Origin: a marine gamma proteobacterium HTCC2089
GTDB taxonomy: Bacteria > Pseudomonadota > Gammaproteobacteria > Pseudomonadales > Azotimanducaceae
NCBI GenBank assembly: GCA_905182905.1
Contig: CAJJDH010000062.1
Location: 1-58,803 of the forward strand
Reading direction: 5' to 3'
DNA length: 58,803 nt
The notes under the pieces were generated by a model. That model worked only from the letters and a program-made list of their open reading frames with translations, was not told where the DNA came from and made no database searches. Each line of letters starts with the position of its first letter. The first letter of the stretch is position 1. Shown here piece after piece: positions 26,838 through 37,724 of the stretch. The translations under genes and the position numbers were made by a program.

Positions 26838-28300
26838 GCTGATTCTCCTGGGTGGCGCTTATGCCAATCGGTAGCTTGTTGGAATTGTGCAGCTACACAG
26901 AGGATCGTATCTTCGCGAAAGGCTGGACCAATAAGCTGCATACCTATAGGTAGATTGTTGACAAAGCCGCAAGGCACAGACAGAGCGGGTAGGCCAGCAA
27001 GACTGGTAGGTACTGTGTACAGGTCTTGTTGGTACATAGCTATTGGGTCTTTGGCGTGCTCATTTAAGCTAAATGCTGGTGTTGGACAGGTTGGCGCAAG
27101 AAGTAGATCCACTTCTTCAAACGCTTTACTGAAGTCGTTGGCAATTAGGCGCCGAATTTTCTGTGCTTTAATGTAGTAAGCATCAAAGTATCCTACCGAG
27201 AGGGTATACGTGCCGGTCAAAATTCTTCGTTTCACCTCTTCGCCAAAACCTTCGTTTCTAGAGCGTTCATAGAGGTCCTGTAAAGAAGTTGGGTTTTCGC
27301 AGCGGTGCCCATAACGTACGCCGTCATAGCGCGAGAGGTTGGTGGAGGCTTCCGCTGAGGCGAGTACATAGTAAGTGGGTATTGCCGCTTTGGTGTGGGG
27401 CAAGCTTACTTCCTTGAACTTATGCCCATTTTTGGCGAGCTCTGCTTGCGCCGCTTCGATGATTTGGGCATTAGCCAAATTGTCGAAGTATTCTTTAGGC
27501 AAGCCGATTGTTAGTGGCTGGTCCAGTTTAGGAATGCCTTGATGTGCAATTGCGCGCAACCACTCATCTTCGCGGTTGGCGCTGGTGGAATCGCGTGGAT
27601 CGAAACCAGCCATGTAGCTCAACATCAGACCAGTATCTTCTGCAGATCTTGTCATTGGACCTGCTTGGTCAAGGCTGGATGCGAAGGCAATCATACCGTA
27701 CCGAGAAATACGCCCATATGTAGGTTTAAGTCCGGTAACACCGCACAAGGCGGCTGGTTGACGAATAGATCCGCCGGTATCTGTGCCAGTCGCACAGGCG
27801 ACTAAACCATCAGCGACTGCAGCGGCAGAACCACCGGATGAACCGCCAGGTACCAACGAGCGATCCCAAGGGTTGGCTACTGGGCCGAAAAAACTGGTTT
27901 CATTTGAGGAGCCCATGGCGAATTCGTCCATGTTGGTTTTACCAACGGTGACAACACCAGCAGCATTGAGTCGATCAACGACCGTTGCATTGTAAGGTGC
28001 ATGAAAATTGCTGAGCATTTTTGATCCACACGTAGTCAGCAGACCTTCTGTGCAAAAAATATCTTTATGGGCAATAGGGATGCCGGTAAGTGGGGTGGCA
28101 TCACCCTTGGCTCTTTGTTCATCTGCGCGTTGGGCCTGATTCAGGGCGTGCTCACGAGCAATAGTGATAAAGCTATTGGTGTTGGTATTTCTTTGCTCAA
28201 TATCATCTAAATGCGCGTTGGTTAGATCTACACTGGAATATTCACCAGCAGCTAATGCTGCGCTCATATCTCGCAACGAGGTAAATTTTTCTACTGCCAC
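26834..28300 (-). CDS. gatA: Asp-tRNA(Asn)/Glu-tRNA(Gln) amidotransferase subunit A
   Basis: GatA is the glutamine-hydrolysing amidase of the complex. The 488-residue protein has the amidase-signature triad: lysine in [12 protein letters not shown], the cis-serine in [10 protein letters not shown] and the nucleophilic serine in the same loop, after [14 protein letters not shown]. Length is standard. It follows gatC by three bases and overlaps gatB. Confidence 0.97.
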   Translation of the reverse strand: MAVEKFTSLRDMSAALAAGEYSSVDLTNAHLDDIEQRNTNTNSFITIAREHALNQAQRADEQRAKGDATPLTGIPIAHKDIFCTEGLLTTCGSKMLSNFHAPYNATVVDRLNAAGVVTVGKTNMDEFAMGSSNETSFFGPVANPWDRSLVPGGSSGGSAAAVADGLVACATGTDTGGSIRQPAALCGVTGLKPTYGRISRYGMIAFASSLDQAGPMTRSAEDTGLMLSYMAGFDPRDSTSANREDEWLRAIAHQGIPKLDQPLTIGLPKEYFDNLANAQIIEAAQAELAKNGHKFKEVSLPHTKAAIPTYYVLASAEASTNLSRYDGVRYGHRCENPTSLQDLYERSRNEGFGEEVKRRILTGTYTLSVGYFDAYYIKAQKIRRLIANDFSKAFEEVDLLLAPTCPTPAFSLNEHAKDPIAMYQQDLYTVPTSLAGLPALSVPCGFVNNLPIGMQLIGPAFREDTILCVAAQFQQATDWHKRHPGESA

Positions 28301-28303
28301 GAT

Positions 28304-28600
28304 TTAGTCCACCACTCGAGGTACTAGGTAATAACCATCTTCGGTTCTTGGGGCATCCTTTTGAAACGTTTCTCTAGATACCGATTCTGAAACCACATCT
28401 GCGCGTAATAACTGCTCTGAATCCAAGGGGTGAGAAAGCGGTTCAATTCCGTCAGTGTTCACGCTTTGCATTGCATCAATCATGGCTATTATATTTTCTA
28501 GCTCTTGGGTTGTGTTGGCATGGTTTGACTCAGCAATAGCCAACCTGCCTAAGCGAGCGAGGTGGGTTATGTTTATATTTGAGTTATCTATATCGGTCAT
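28304..28600 (-). CDS. gatC: Asp-tRNA(Asn)/Glu-tRNA(Gln) amidotransferase subunit C
   Basis: GatC is the small belt-like subunit holding GatA and GatB together. The protein shows ITHLARLGRLAIAE near the start, ELENIIAMIDAMQSVNTDGIEPLSHP in the middle and EDGYYLVPRVVD at the end. ATG 28600 gives 98 residues, the family norm; GTG 28615 would give 103. It is the first gene of gatCAB. Confidence 0.93.
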   Translation of the reverse strand: MTDIDNSNINITHLARLGRLAIAESNHANTTQELENIIAMIDAMQSVNTDGIEPLSHPLDSEQLLRADVVSESVSRETFQKDAPRTEDGYYLVPRVVD

Positions 28601-29965
<1,365 letters not shown>

Positions 29966-30061
29966 TAGGGCGATAGAGGCACTATCTATCACTAGATGTG
30001 GTTCACAGACGAGCTGGGGAAGAAGCCCAACGTATAAGCTGTAAAATGAGGGAGCTCGACA

Positions 30062-30991
30062 ATTAAGACTCTGTTTGCGAAGCAGTCCGGTGCAGGCTTT
30101 ATTCTGCTAAGCCTGCTTGGGATGTCTTTTGCTCTAATTTATCTAGATGCCTTCTGGAAACAAACACGCGATAATCAAGACCCTTCTCTCCTGCCAATTT
30201 ATCAAATACTTAAAGATGCGCGTGCAGTGCTTTCCACTCCCGCCTCATATATCTATGCTCTCGCTGAAATTCCCTATACAACCTCCGATAGTGTGCAAGA
30301 TTTGGCTGCCGACCGTTCTGCCTTGAATGCGGAAAATAAGCAGCTAAAAGCTACCTTGCTCATGCAATCGCTACAAGTTCAGCGTTACGCAGCACTAAAG
30401 TCCGAAAACGATCGACTCCGCGAGTTGTTGGGTTCGCGCAAAAAGCTGCCCGGTAATGCAGTAATTGCTGAAATTTTTGGTGCAGTACCTAACCCTTATA
30501 CTCGCCAGGTGTTTATCGACAAAGGTAGCGATGACGGCATTGTTGATGGTTTAGGGGTGGTGGATGCTCAAGGTTTATTTGGACAAATTGTCAGCGTTGG
30601 GAAAACATCGAGTCGAGTACTTCTTGTCGTTGATCGAGATCACGCCGTACCGGTTCGCGTGAATCGCACTGGAACTCGACTAATTGCGGGTGGGACTGGT
30701 GAAAATACATCACTATTGTTGGAAAACGTGCCAATTTCAGCGGATATTGTGGTGGGTGATCTAGTCGAAACGTCGGGTTTTGGCGGCCGTTTTCCAGATG
30801 GTTATCCTTTGGGTGTGGTGTCTGCTATTTCTAATGGATCAGGGCTTACTTATGCTCAAGTGGAACTTAGACCAAGCGCACAGCTCAATAGCTCGGGCCA
30901 TGTCTTAGTTATAATGTCACAGCGTCAGAATAACAACGCGCTAATTGATGGCGACAACCAGTCCAGTCGTAGAGAGATAGCCGCGCAATGA
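30062..30991 (+). CDS. mreC: Rod shape-determining protein MreC, apparent ATT start
   Basis: MreC is a bitopic periplasmic protein linking MreB filaments to wall synthases. The predicted 309-residue product begins (M)KTLFAKQSGAGFILLSLLG, then its transmembrane helix, a coiled coil (about residues 85-125, LNAENKQLKATLL to LKSENDRLRELL) and beta domains with the DGIVDGLGVVDAQGLFGQIV signature. No ATG, GTG or TTG occurs in frame between the upstream TGA (30047) and ATG 30122. That ATG would cut the membrane helix in half. ATT 30062 has GAGGGAG seven bases upstream, and the encoded KTLFAK resembles the KPLFAK start of Pseudomonas MreC. CTG 30071 is a weaker alternative. Confidence 0.85.
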   Translation: MKTLFAKQSGAGFILLSLLGMSFALIYLDAFWKQTRDNQDPSLLPIYQILKDARAVLSTPASYIYALAEIPYTTSDSVQDLAADRSALNAENKQLKATLLMQSLQVQRYAALKSENDRLRELLGSRKKLPGNAVIAEIFGAVPNPYTRQVFIDKGSDDGIVDGLGVVDAQGLFGQIVSVGKTSSRVLLVVDRDHAVPVRVNRTGTRLIAGGTGENTSLLLENVPISADIVVGDLVETSGFGGRFPDGYPLGVVSAISNGSGLTYAQVELRPSAQLNSSGHVLVIMSQRQNNNALIDGDNQSSRREIAAQ

Positions 30992-31542
30992 ACTCTGGTC
31001 TAAGTATAGTTTTAACATTGAGTGTTTTGCTCAGTTTTGTATTAGCTGTGGCTCGTTTGCCTGGTGAAACTGTTACCGGGCTGAGTTACCTGAGGCCTCA
31101 GTGGATACTCTTGATTTTGTTTTTCTATTGTCAACAGTTGCCTTACCGAAGAGGCGTGTTTTTTGTTTTGCTATTCGGTTCCTCAAGGCATTCTGATGAT
31201 CAAACAACCTATCGGCGCGGCGTTATCTTCATATGGTTCTTTGGATTTTTCGCTGATGTGGTGCTGAATGAACCTTTCGGTTTGAATGGTGCCATTTTTG
31301 CTTCTATTGCATTTTTTACATGGCGTTTTCATCAACGCCATCAAATGCAATCGACGGTGCAGCAGGCGATGATGGTTTTCCTAATTGTCTTTTTGGCTGA
31401 AGTTTTTCGCGCATTCGTCATGCATTTCGTTGCTGATCAACCTTGGGATATTCTGCCGCTTACCACCGCTCTTTCAAGCGCCATTTTATGGCCCTTTTTT
31501 AGCCGGCTCTTATTGCGCCTAATAGGTCCTGGATCTAATTAG
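30988..31542 (+). CDS. mreD: Rod shape-determining protein MreD
   Basis: A 184-residue multi-spanning membrane protein following mreC with an ATGA overlap. The hydrophobic segments and the conserved FFADVVLNEPFGLNG match MreD, which works with MreC and RodA/PBP2 in elongation. It is longer than usual (about 160). The extra length lies at residues 53-79, where YRRGVFF and YRRGVIF begin two imperfect copies 22 residues apart, an apparent internal duplication. Confidence 0.9.
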   Translation: MNSGLSIVLTLSVLLSFVLAVARLPGETVTGLSYLRPQWILLILFFYCQQLPYRRGVFFVLLFGSSRHSDDQTTYRRGVIFIWFFGFFADVVLNEPFGLNGAIFASIAFFTWRFHQRHQMQSTVQQAMMVFLIVFLAEVFRAFVMHFVADQPWDILPLTTALSSAILWPFFSRLLLRLIGPGSN

Positions 31543-32138
31543 TGGCACACTACCCGTCCCAGCAGTTAATTCTTTCTTCAAGTTCTCCTCGTCGTGCGGA
31601 TTTGCTTAAGCAAATTGGCTTGCAGTTTTTGGTTCGCAAGCCAGAAGTAGATGAATCTCCGTTGCAAGGTGAAGTGTCCGAACACTACGTAGAGCGTTTG
31701 GCGTTGAGTAAATCAGCGGCTGGATGGTCTGCCGGTTATATTTCTCTTGGCGCGGATACAATTGTTACCCTCGAAGGTAGGCTTTTGGGTAAGCCCGTCA
31801 ATGCTGAAGATGGGGTGGATATGTTGCTGTCGCTATCTGGTCGCGTTCACCAAGTACATACGGGAGTAGCGCTCTTTGATGGCGAGCGCAGCCAATCCAT
31901 AGTTGTTACTAGCCAAGTTTCATTTTGTACAATCTCAGTTGCACAAGCCCAAGCTTATTGGCAGTCCGAAGAACCAAAGGATAAGGCTGGTGGGTATGGT
32001 ATTCAGGGGCTTGGGTCGGTGTTTTGCAAAAAAATCGAAGGCAGCCATACGGGTATTGTTGGCTTGCCTATTCATGAGACCGAGGTTTTGTTACGCAGTT
32101 TTGGGTTAGATACGTGGGCTATGCGCGCAAATGTCTGA
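31542..32138 (+). CDS. maf: Maf family nucleoside triphosphate pyrophosphatase
   Basis: Maf proteins hydrolyse non-canonical or modified nucleotides; the YhdE branch prefers dTTP and UTP. The 198-residue protein has LILSSSSPRRADLLKQIG, the KPEVDES loop, LGADTIVTLEGRLLGKP, GRVHQVHTGVAL and DKAGGYGIQG. The GTG start at 31542 shares one base with the mreD stop. It overlaps rng by eight bases. Confidence 0.94.
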   Translation: MAHYPSQQLILSSSSPRRADLLKQIGLQFLVRKPEVDESPLQGEVSEHYVERLALSKSAAGWSAGYISLGADTIVTLEGRLLGKPVNAEDGVDMLLSLSGRVHQVHTGVALFDGERSQSIVVTSQVSFCTISVAQAQAYWQSEEPKDKAGGYGIQGLGSVFCKKIEGSHTGIVGLPIHETEVLLRSFGLDTWAMRANV

Positions 32139-33624
32139 AGAATTGCTAATAAACGTCAACTCCTTTGAAACTCGCGTTGCGTTGATAGCTAATGGTGCAT
32201 TGCAGGAAATTCATATGGCACGTGCAGGTGGTTATAGTGCCACTGGCAATATCTACCTTGGTAAGGTCGTGCGTATTGTTCCCGGTATGCAGGCTGCGTT
32301 TGTGGACATTGGCCTAGAGCGCCCTGGGTTTCTACATGCATCAGATATTCACTCTTCGCTCTTACTAACAGTCGGCGATACAGATGACTCTGCTGGATCT
32401 AATATCCGCAGCCTTTTACATGATGGACAAGATGTTCTTGTTCAGGTGCTAAAAGATCCGTTAGGCAACAAAGGGCCGCGCTTAACCACACGCGTTACTA
32501 TCGCTGCCAAGTTTCTTGTCCTTACTCCCCATGACATTCACGTAGGGATATCTCAACGAATAGAAGACGAGAGCGAACGAACCCGCCTTTACCGCATATT
32601 AGGACCTCTTGTGGAGGAGGGTAGAGTTGGCGTAATAGCTAGAACACAGAGCGACGGGGTAGAAGCGAGCGTATTAGGTGATGACTTTGATCTGCTTCTG
32701 CGTATTTGGCAAAGTGTCCAAGTTGAGATAAAGAAAGCTAATGCACCAAGCGAAGTCTATGCGGAATTGCCCATTCAAAATCGACTTATTCGCGACTTAG
32801 TAGCTAAAACAACTCAACGTATTGCTGTGGATGACGAGAACACGTTGCAGCAAGTCCAAGAGTATCTACAGACTTATGCCCCGGAATATTTGCCGCGGCT
32901 AAATTTGTACCAAGGCGATGTTCCTATTTTTGAGCAATATGCAGTAGAGAGCGAGGTTGCTCGAGCGTTAGAGCCAACCGTGCGGTTACGCAATGGTGGC
33001 TCGTTAGTCATAGAGCAAACTGAAGCGTTGGTGAGCATTGATGTGAATACTAGTGGGTTCGTTAGTGGCTCAAATCTAGAAGAGACGGTGTTTACAACTA
33101 ATGTTGAAGCAGCCCTGAGTATTCCACGGCAGCTGCGTCTGCGTAACTTGGGCGGTATTATTGTTATAGACTTTATCGACATGTCTGAGCCAAGACATCG
33201 CCAAGAAGTGTTAGAGGTTTTGCAGCAGGGGCTGAATGAAGATCCTTGCAAGACTTTTTGTGACGACTTTTCCCATTTGGGTTTGGTATTGATGAGCCGC
33301 AAGCGCACGCGAAAAAGCTTAGAACAGACAGTTTGCGAACCTTGTGATACATGTTCTGGAACCGGGCTTGTCATTTCGGCTGAGTCCACTTGTATGAATA
33401 TATTGCGTGAAGTGTTTGCGCAGAACTCAGGCCTAGAATTGGGTGAAAGCAAAGGTGAGTATTTGGTTACAACTACAGGTGCCGTTATTGAGCGTTTCTT
33501 AGGCGAGGATGCCAGTTTTCTCGCTCAGGTTTCCGCTGCGATAGGTTGTACCATTAGGTTCCAAAATGACCCAAAAATTTCTGGCGGTCAGTTCGACATT
33601 CGCTTTCTAGATAACCCGGCATAG
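32131..33624 (+). CDS. rng: Ribonuclease G
   Basis: RNase G is the short paralogue of RNase E that matures the 5' end of 16S rRNA and trims other RNAs. The 497-residue protein has an S1-like segment (GKVVRIVPGMQAAFVDIGLE), the DNase I-like catalytic part with SIDVNTSGFVSG and IIVIDFIDM holding the metal-binding aspartates, and the zinc link in CEPCDTCSGTG. It lacks the long disordered tail of RNase E. The mreBCD-maf-rng order is conserved in the Pseudomonas group. Confidence 0.96.
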   Translation: MSEELLINVNSFETRVALIANGALQEIHMARAGGYSATGNIYLGKVVRIVPGMQAAFVDIGLERPGFLHASDIHSSLLLTVGDTDDSAGSNIRSLLHDGQDVLVQVLKDPLGNKGPRLTTRVTIAAKFLVLTPHDIHVGISQRIEDESERTRLYRILGPLVEEGRVGVIARTQSDGVEASVLGDDFDLLLRIWQSVQVEIKKANAPSEVYAELPIQNRLIRDLVAKTTQRIAVDDENTLQQVQEYLQTYAPEYLPRLNLYQGDVPIFEQYAVESEVARALEPTVRLRNGGSLVIEQTEALVSIDVNTSGFVSGSNLEETVFTTNVEAALSIPRQLRLRNLGGIIVIDFIDMSEPRHRQEVLEVLQQGLNEDPCKTFCDDFSHLGLVLMSRKRTRKSLEQTVCEPCDTCSGTGLVISAESTCMNILREVFAQNSGLELGESKGEYLVTTTGAVIERFLGEDASFLAQVSAAIGCTIRFQNDPKISGGQFDIRFLDNPA

Positions 33625-33736
33625 TATTAGTGATGAGAGAGTTGGAAATACACTTTCACCCGATGCTTTGGAGTTTGGCGTTTTTGAGTAGTGGTGTCGT
33701 AGATCGTTTGCAACCATTTAGCCGATGGTGGCTGCG

Positions 33737-36700
33737 ATGAATTTCGCTCAGTTGATTAGCGCCTTGGTTCGCGCGGTATTATATTCGGTTACTACGCTAG
33801 CGGTAGTCGTTGCGCTGATTCTGAGCCTAGGTCGAGTTAGCGCAAATTTCGTTGCGGGCTTTTCGGTAGAAATCAATGAGACGTTGTCGCCACTAAACGT
33901 GGAAGTTAGTGATATAACTGCATCTTGGCGCGGGGTTAATCCAGTATTCGGCGTGGCTCGCCTCACATTCAACTCGGGTTATGTAGAAGAGTTAGAAGTA
34001 GAAGTTGATTTGTTGCAGAGTCTTTTGGCAGGGGCCTGGGTTCCCAAGCTGCTTTATTGGCAGCAGCTTCGAGTATATGTTGATCAATCCGCCCAAGGGT
34101 GGCAGCTTAGGAATCAGGGCGACGTTTCATTACCCTTTGATCTCGAAAAGATTATAGCTCACGGCGGCAGAATTATTGGTGATGTAGAAGTAGTACTGAC
34201 CCCCGTCGCAGCCTCTGCTCAAACCTATATTTTTCTTATCGATCTCGTTAATGATTCCGATACTCAGTTTGCTTACGTGCGAGCTGCATTACAAGATTCT
34301 GAAGATCCGCCATTGACCATAGGTTACCTGCGCGAGAATAGTGAGTTTTCAGCCGGTATGTTGGCAGAGCAATATTTTGCTGGGGGAAGTCTCGCTGTGC
34401 CTACCGGCATGGTCGCAGACAGCAGTTTGCTAGTGTCTTTAAGCAACGGCTATTTAAGTATCATTGATGGTGTGAACACTACTGGACATACTAATGTGCG
34501 AGTCGTCGCTTCCCAATCGGCGGGGCTGACAGATATGTTGGGTGCGGATTTCACTTTGAGTTTGAAAAGCTTAGACAATCACTTTGTCGGCGCCCTATCC
34601 GAAATTTCATTATTCAATGCCTCGCAAGCAATAAATTTAGCAGACTTCCTTGTACGCCTAGATTTTGGCAGTGATGAATTATTTAAAGGCTCAGAGCTAA
34701 TGCCGAATGTTCGGGCTTGGTCTGCAGGATTAGATGTAGGTCAAGTTAGCCGTATGGTCCAAGATAGCGCAGAGCCATCCAGCGTGTTGTGGGAATGGTT
34801 TAGCGCATTAGGTGCCACGGGAGATGTTAAAGATCTTCACCTATTTTCGAATTCCGAAATTTCATTAGGCTACGCTGCGGATGTTGAGAATATTAGATTC
34901 CAAGGATATCGCGGTGTGCCGACGTTAGATAATGGTGGCGGAGAAGTTTGGGGTGACACTGGGCATGTTGGGTTTGCTGTCCGCGGTCAAGATATGACGA
35001 TGCTATTTCCGGACCTATTTTCACAAGCGTGGTTGCTGGACGAAGCACAGGGAATGTTATCGCTTATCATTCGGCCGGGATACCTTGCCCTGCGGGGAGA
35101 GGATATTACCGCCAAGCGTGGCGACTCGACAATTTTTGGTGAGTTTGCTACTACTAGACCGCTAGCCAAATATGAGCAAAGGGTAGCTGTTCAAGTCAAC
35201 GTCGATACCGCAGAGTTAGCTGATGCCCAAAGTTATGTACCGTATAAACTTAGTTCAGGGTTGTATAACTGGCTAAAGACCGCGCCTAAACAGGGTCGTT
35301 TTGACAATGTCGAGTTGGCTCTGCAAGGGCAGATTCACCGTCAACCCAAACGCAAATTTGACCGCCGGTTTGAACTAGCCGGTGATTTTAGTTCTGTAGA
35401 AATGCGCTACTTACCGGAATGGCCGGTCATTTCTGAGGCGCATGGTCGATTAAAAGTGATGGGGCAAGAGACTGCGGTTGAAGTTGTGAAGGGTCAATCT
35501 CTAGGTGTTGCGTTTACCCAAGCGACTGCATTTGTTAATCCCGATGGCATTATATCGTTAGATTTTGTCGCGGCTCCAACTGCTGCTGCGGCACTATATT
35601 TCATTCGTTTTTCGCCATTGCAAGATTCATTGTCCTTTGTAGAAGATGATTGGCGGACAATGGGCGATGGCATTATTGATTTAACCGCGCACCTAGAAGT
35701 TCCATTAGCTCGAGACTCGGCTGATACAACTAATAAGCAAAGTGGTACAGCTGCTCCCGTAGAATTCAATCTGGCGAAATCAGGCATAGTGGCAAATCTG
35801 AGTATGCAGATTTCTGCTGTCTCCATAGACATGCCTAGTTACAAATTAGCGATCAATGACATAACTGGCCCTGCGAATTTTTCGCTACCACACCATTTTC
35901 ACGGACAGTTGAAAGCTTCAATGTTTGGTCGGCCTGCGCTGATTCAGTCGGATAGCGATGCGCAGTGGCTGAATATAGGCATAGATGGATATATCGATGC
36001 GGACGAAGCGTTAAACCTTATGAGTGTCGATGCACCCTCAATTTTAAGGGGCGAAACGGAGTTTTCTTCGCAGCTTAATCTATCAATGGGCGGCAATATA
36101 AGTAACTTGGTGGTCAATACGGACTTAGTCGGTATGCAGGTGAACCTTCCTGCGGAGTTCGGCAAAACCAGCGACGCTGCAGAGGCAAGCGAATTTGTCA
36201 TAACGTTTTTGCCTGCGGTTCAGCAAGTTGGCTGGCAATATAAGAGTACTAATGGATGGTTGCGCTTGCCTAGCGGTAGTCAGGAAATCTCTTCTGGCAA
36301 TGAACTTCTCGGTCGCGTTGGAATATCTGCGCTACCGCAAGGTTTTAATCAAACGCTGGAAGGTTTCGAGGTGTCGGGGCAAATGCCACTCTTGGATATC
36401 GACGACTGGGTATCAGATGATGGCGAGGCTACCTTTGATTTACCCTTCGATTGGCGGATCAATCAGCTTAATATTGACGAGTTGGTTGTTGGTGAGTTTG
36501 CCTTCCAAGATGTTCAGCTAGGTGGCCGCCGCCAAGCTGAGGAGTTAGTTTTTGACCTGAGTGCTGAAGATATCATTGGCCGTATCGATTTGACGGATAG
36601 GCAAGTCCTTGGCGTAGATTTGTCCTATCTGCACTTGCCTGTGGTAAGCCCACTTGACGAAGATCAAGACTCAACTGTAGATCCAATGTCTATCGAGTTA

Positions 36701-37612
36701 GGAAAAGTTCTTCCCCGCGCCCAAGTGAAAGTTGGCTCCCTACACCTTGGAGGTGAATCCTTTGGCGCATGGGTTTTCGATATAAAGCCCGAGAGTACGG
36801 GCGTTCGTTTTGATATCGAAGCTGTCGATGTAAAGGGCGTGCATATCAGAGACAGCGTTGCTTTTTGGGATTTAGAAAAGGGTCGCACATCTTTTTCAGG
36901 CACAGCGGTCTTTGACGACCTATTCACTACGTTGCCGCAATGGGGCTACGTGCCTGTAGTGGAAACTGAGTTTGCGCGAGTTGCAGGGAATATATCTTGG
37001 CCTGGATCTCCTGCAAATTTGGATGTCCTTCACGGTGAAGGTGGCATTACGATCTTGGCTAAGAACGGTAGATTTCTAGATGTTGAGGCTGAAGGTGGTT
37101 TACGGTTAGTGAGTTTACTAAATATCTCGGCTTTGGCGAAACGCATTAACCTAGATTTCTCTGACGTTGTGGATGAGGGCATTAGCTTTAGTCGTGTAGG
37201 GGCAGATATCCAATTAGAAGATCAGCAGTTATCGTTTAATAAGAATCTGCTGGTAAATAGTACGTCGTCTACTTACGAATTAGGTGGGACGGTGGACCTT
37301 CGTGAAGGTACTTTGAAGAACGAGATGATTGTAACTTTACCGGTCAGTGAAAGCCTGCCTTGGTACGCTGCCTATGTCGCTATTGCAAACCCATTGGCTG
37401 GAATTGGGGTAGCTATTGGTGAGCGTATTTTGCGTAAGCCAATACAACGAATGAGTAGTGCGAAATTTACAGTGGACGGACGTATCGACGACCCAGAGGT
37501 GAAATTTTTGACGCTTTGGGGGGAATCCATTGATGCCATGCCTGATGCGGGGGAGCGGCTCTCGCCAGATTTACTTGATCCGCGCAAAAGCGCAAAAGAC
37601 GAAACACAGTAG
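33737..37612 (+). CDS. yhdP: YhdP family AsmA-like phospholipid transporter
   Basis: A very large envelope protein (1291 residues) with one N-terminal membrane helix (LISALVRAVLYSVTTLAVVV) and a long beta-rich periplasmic body, as in AsmA/TamB-like bridge proteins. E. coli YhdP helps move phospholipids to the outer membrane. The C-terminal AsmA_2-like domain is recognisable by GVHIRDSVAFWDL, ITILAKNGRFLDVEAEGG, and SSTYELGGTVDLREG. ATG 33737 follows GGTGG by five bases; ATG 33725 is also in frame and adds four residues. It sits between rng and tldD, a conserved position. Confidence 0.9.
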   Translation: MNFAQLISALVRAVLYSVTTLAVVVALILSLGRVSANFVAGFSVEINETLSPLNVEVSDITASWRGVNPVFGVARLTFNSGYVEELEVEVDLLQSLLAGAWVPKLLYWQQLRVYVDQSAQGWQLRNQGDVSLPFDLEKIIAHGGRIIGDVEVVLTPVAASAQTYIFLIDLVNDSDTQFAYVRAALQDSEDPPLTIGYLRENSEFSAGMLAEQYFAGGSLAVPTGMVADSSLLVSLSNGYLSIIDGVNTTGHTNVRVVASQSAGLTDMLGADFTLSLKSLDNHFVGALSEISLFNASQAINLADFLVRLDFGSDELFKGSELMPNVRAWSAGLDVGQVSRMVQDSAEPSSVLWEWFSALGATGDVKDLHLFSNSEISLGYAADVENIRFQGYRGVPTLDNGGGEVWGDTGHVGFAVRGQDMTMLFPDLFSQAWLLDEAQGMLSLIIRPGYLALRGEDITAKRGDSTIFGEFATTRPLAKYEQRVAVQVNVDTAELADAQSYVPYKLSSGLYNWLKTAPKQGRFDNVELALQGQIHRQPKRKFDRRFELAGDFSSVEMRYLPEWPVISEAHGRLKVMGQETAVEVVKGQSLGVAFTQATAFVNPDGIISLDFVAAPTAAAALYFIRFSPLQDSLSFVEDDWRTMGDGIIDLTAHLEVPLARDSADTTNKQSGTAAPVEFNLAKSGIVANLSMQISAVSIDMPSYKLAINDITGPANFSLPHHFHGQLKASMFGRPALIQSDSDAQWLNIGIDGYIDADEALNLMSVDAPSILRGETEFSSQLNLSMGGNISNLVVNTDLVGMQVNLPAEFGKTSDAAEASEFVITFLPAVQQVGWQYKSTNGWLRLPSGSQEISSGNELLGRVGISALPQGFNQTLEGFEVSGQMPLLDIDDWVSDDGEATFDLPFDWRINQLNIDELVVGEFAFQDVQLGGRRQAEELVFDLSAEDIIGRIDLTDRQVLGVDLSYLHLPVVSPLDEDQDSTVDPMSIELGKVLPRAQVKVGSLHLGGESFGAWVFDIKPESTGVRFDIEAVDVKGVHIRDSVAFWDLEKGRTSFSGTAVFDDLFTTLPQWGYVPVVETEFARVAGNISWPGSPANLDVLHGEGGITILAKNGRFLDVEAEGGLRLVSLLNISALAKRINLDFSDVVDEGISFSRVGADIQLEDQQLSFNKNLLVNSTSSTYELGGTVDLREGTLKNEMIVTLPVSESLPWYAAYVAIANPLAGIGVAIGERILRKPIQRMSSAKFTVDGRIDDPEVKFLTLWGESIDAMPDAGERLSPDLLDPRKSAKDETQ

Positions 37613-37724
37613 CAATACACTCGAGGGAAGCAGGACCATTGTTAGACTTAGATGCTAATCAGCGGCGCTTCGCGTTAAAGTGTAGAACTTCATAATAAAA
37701 CTTATACCGAGCAAAAAATTAGCT

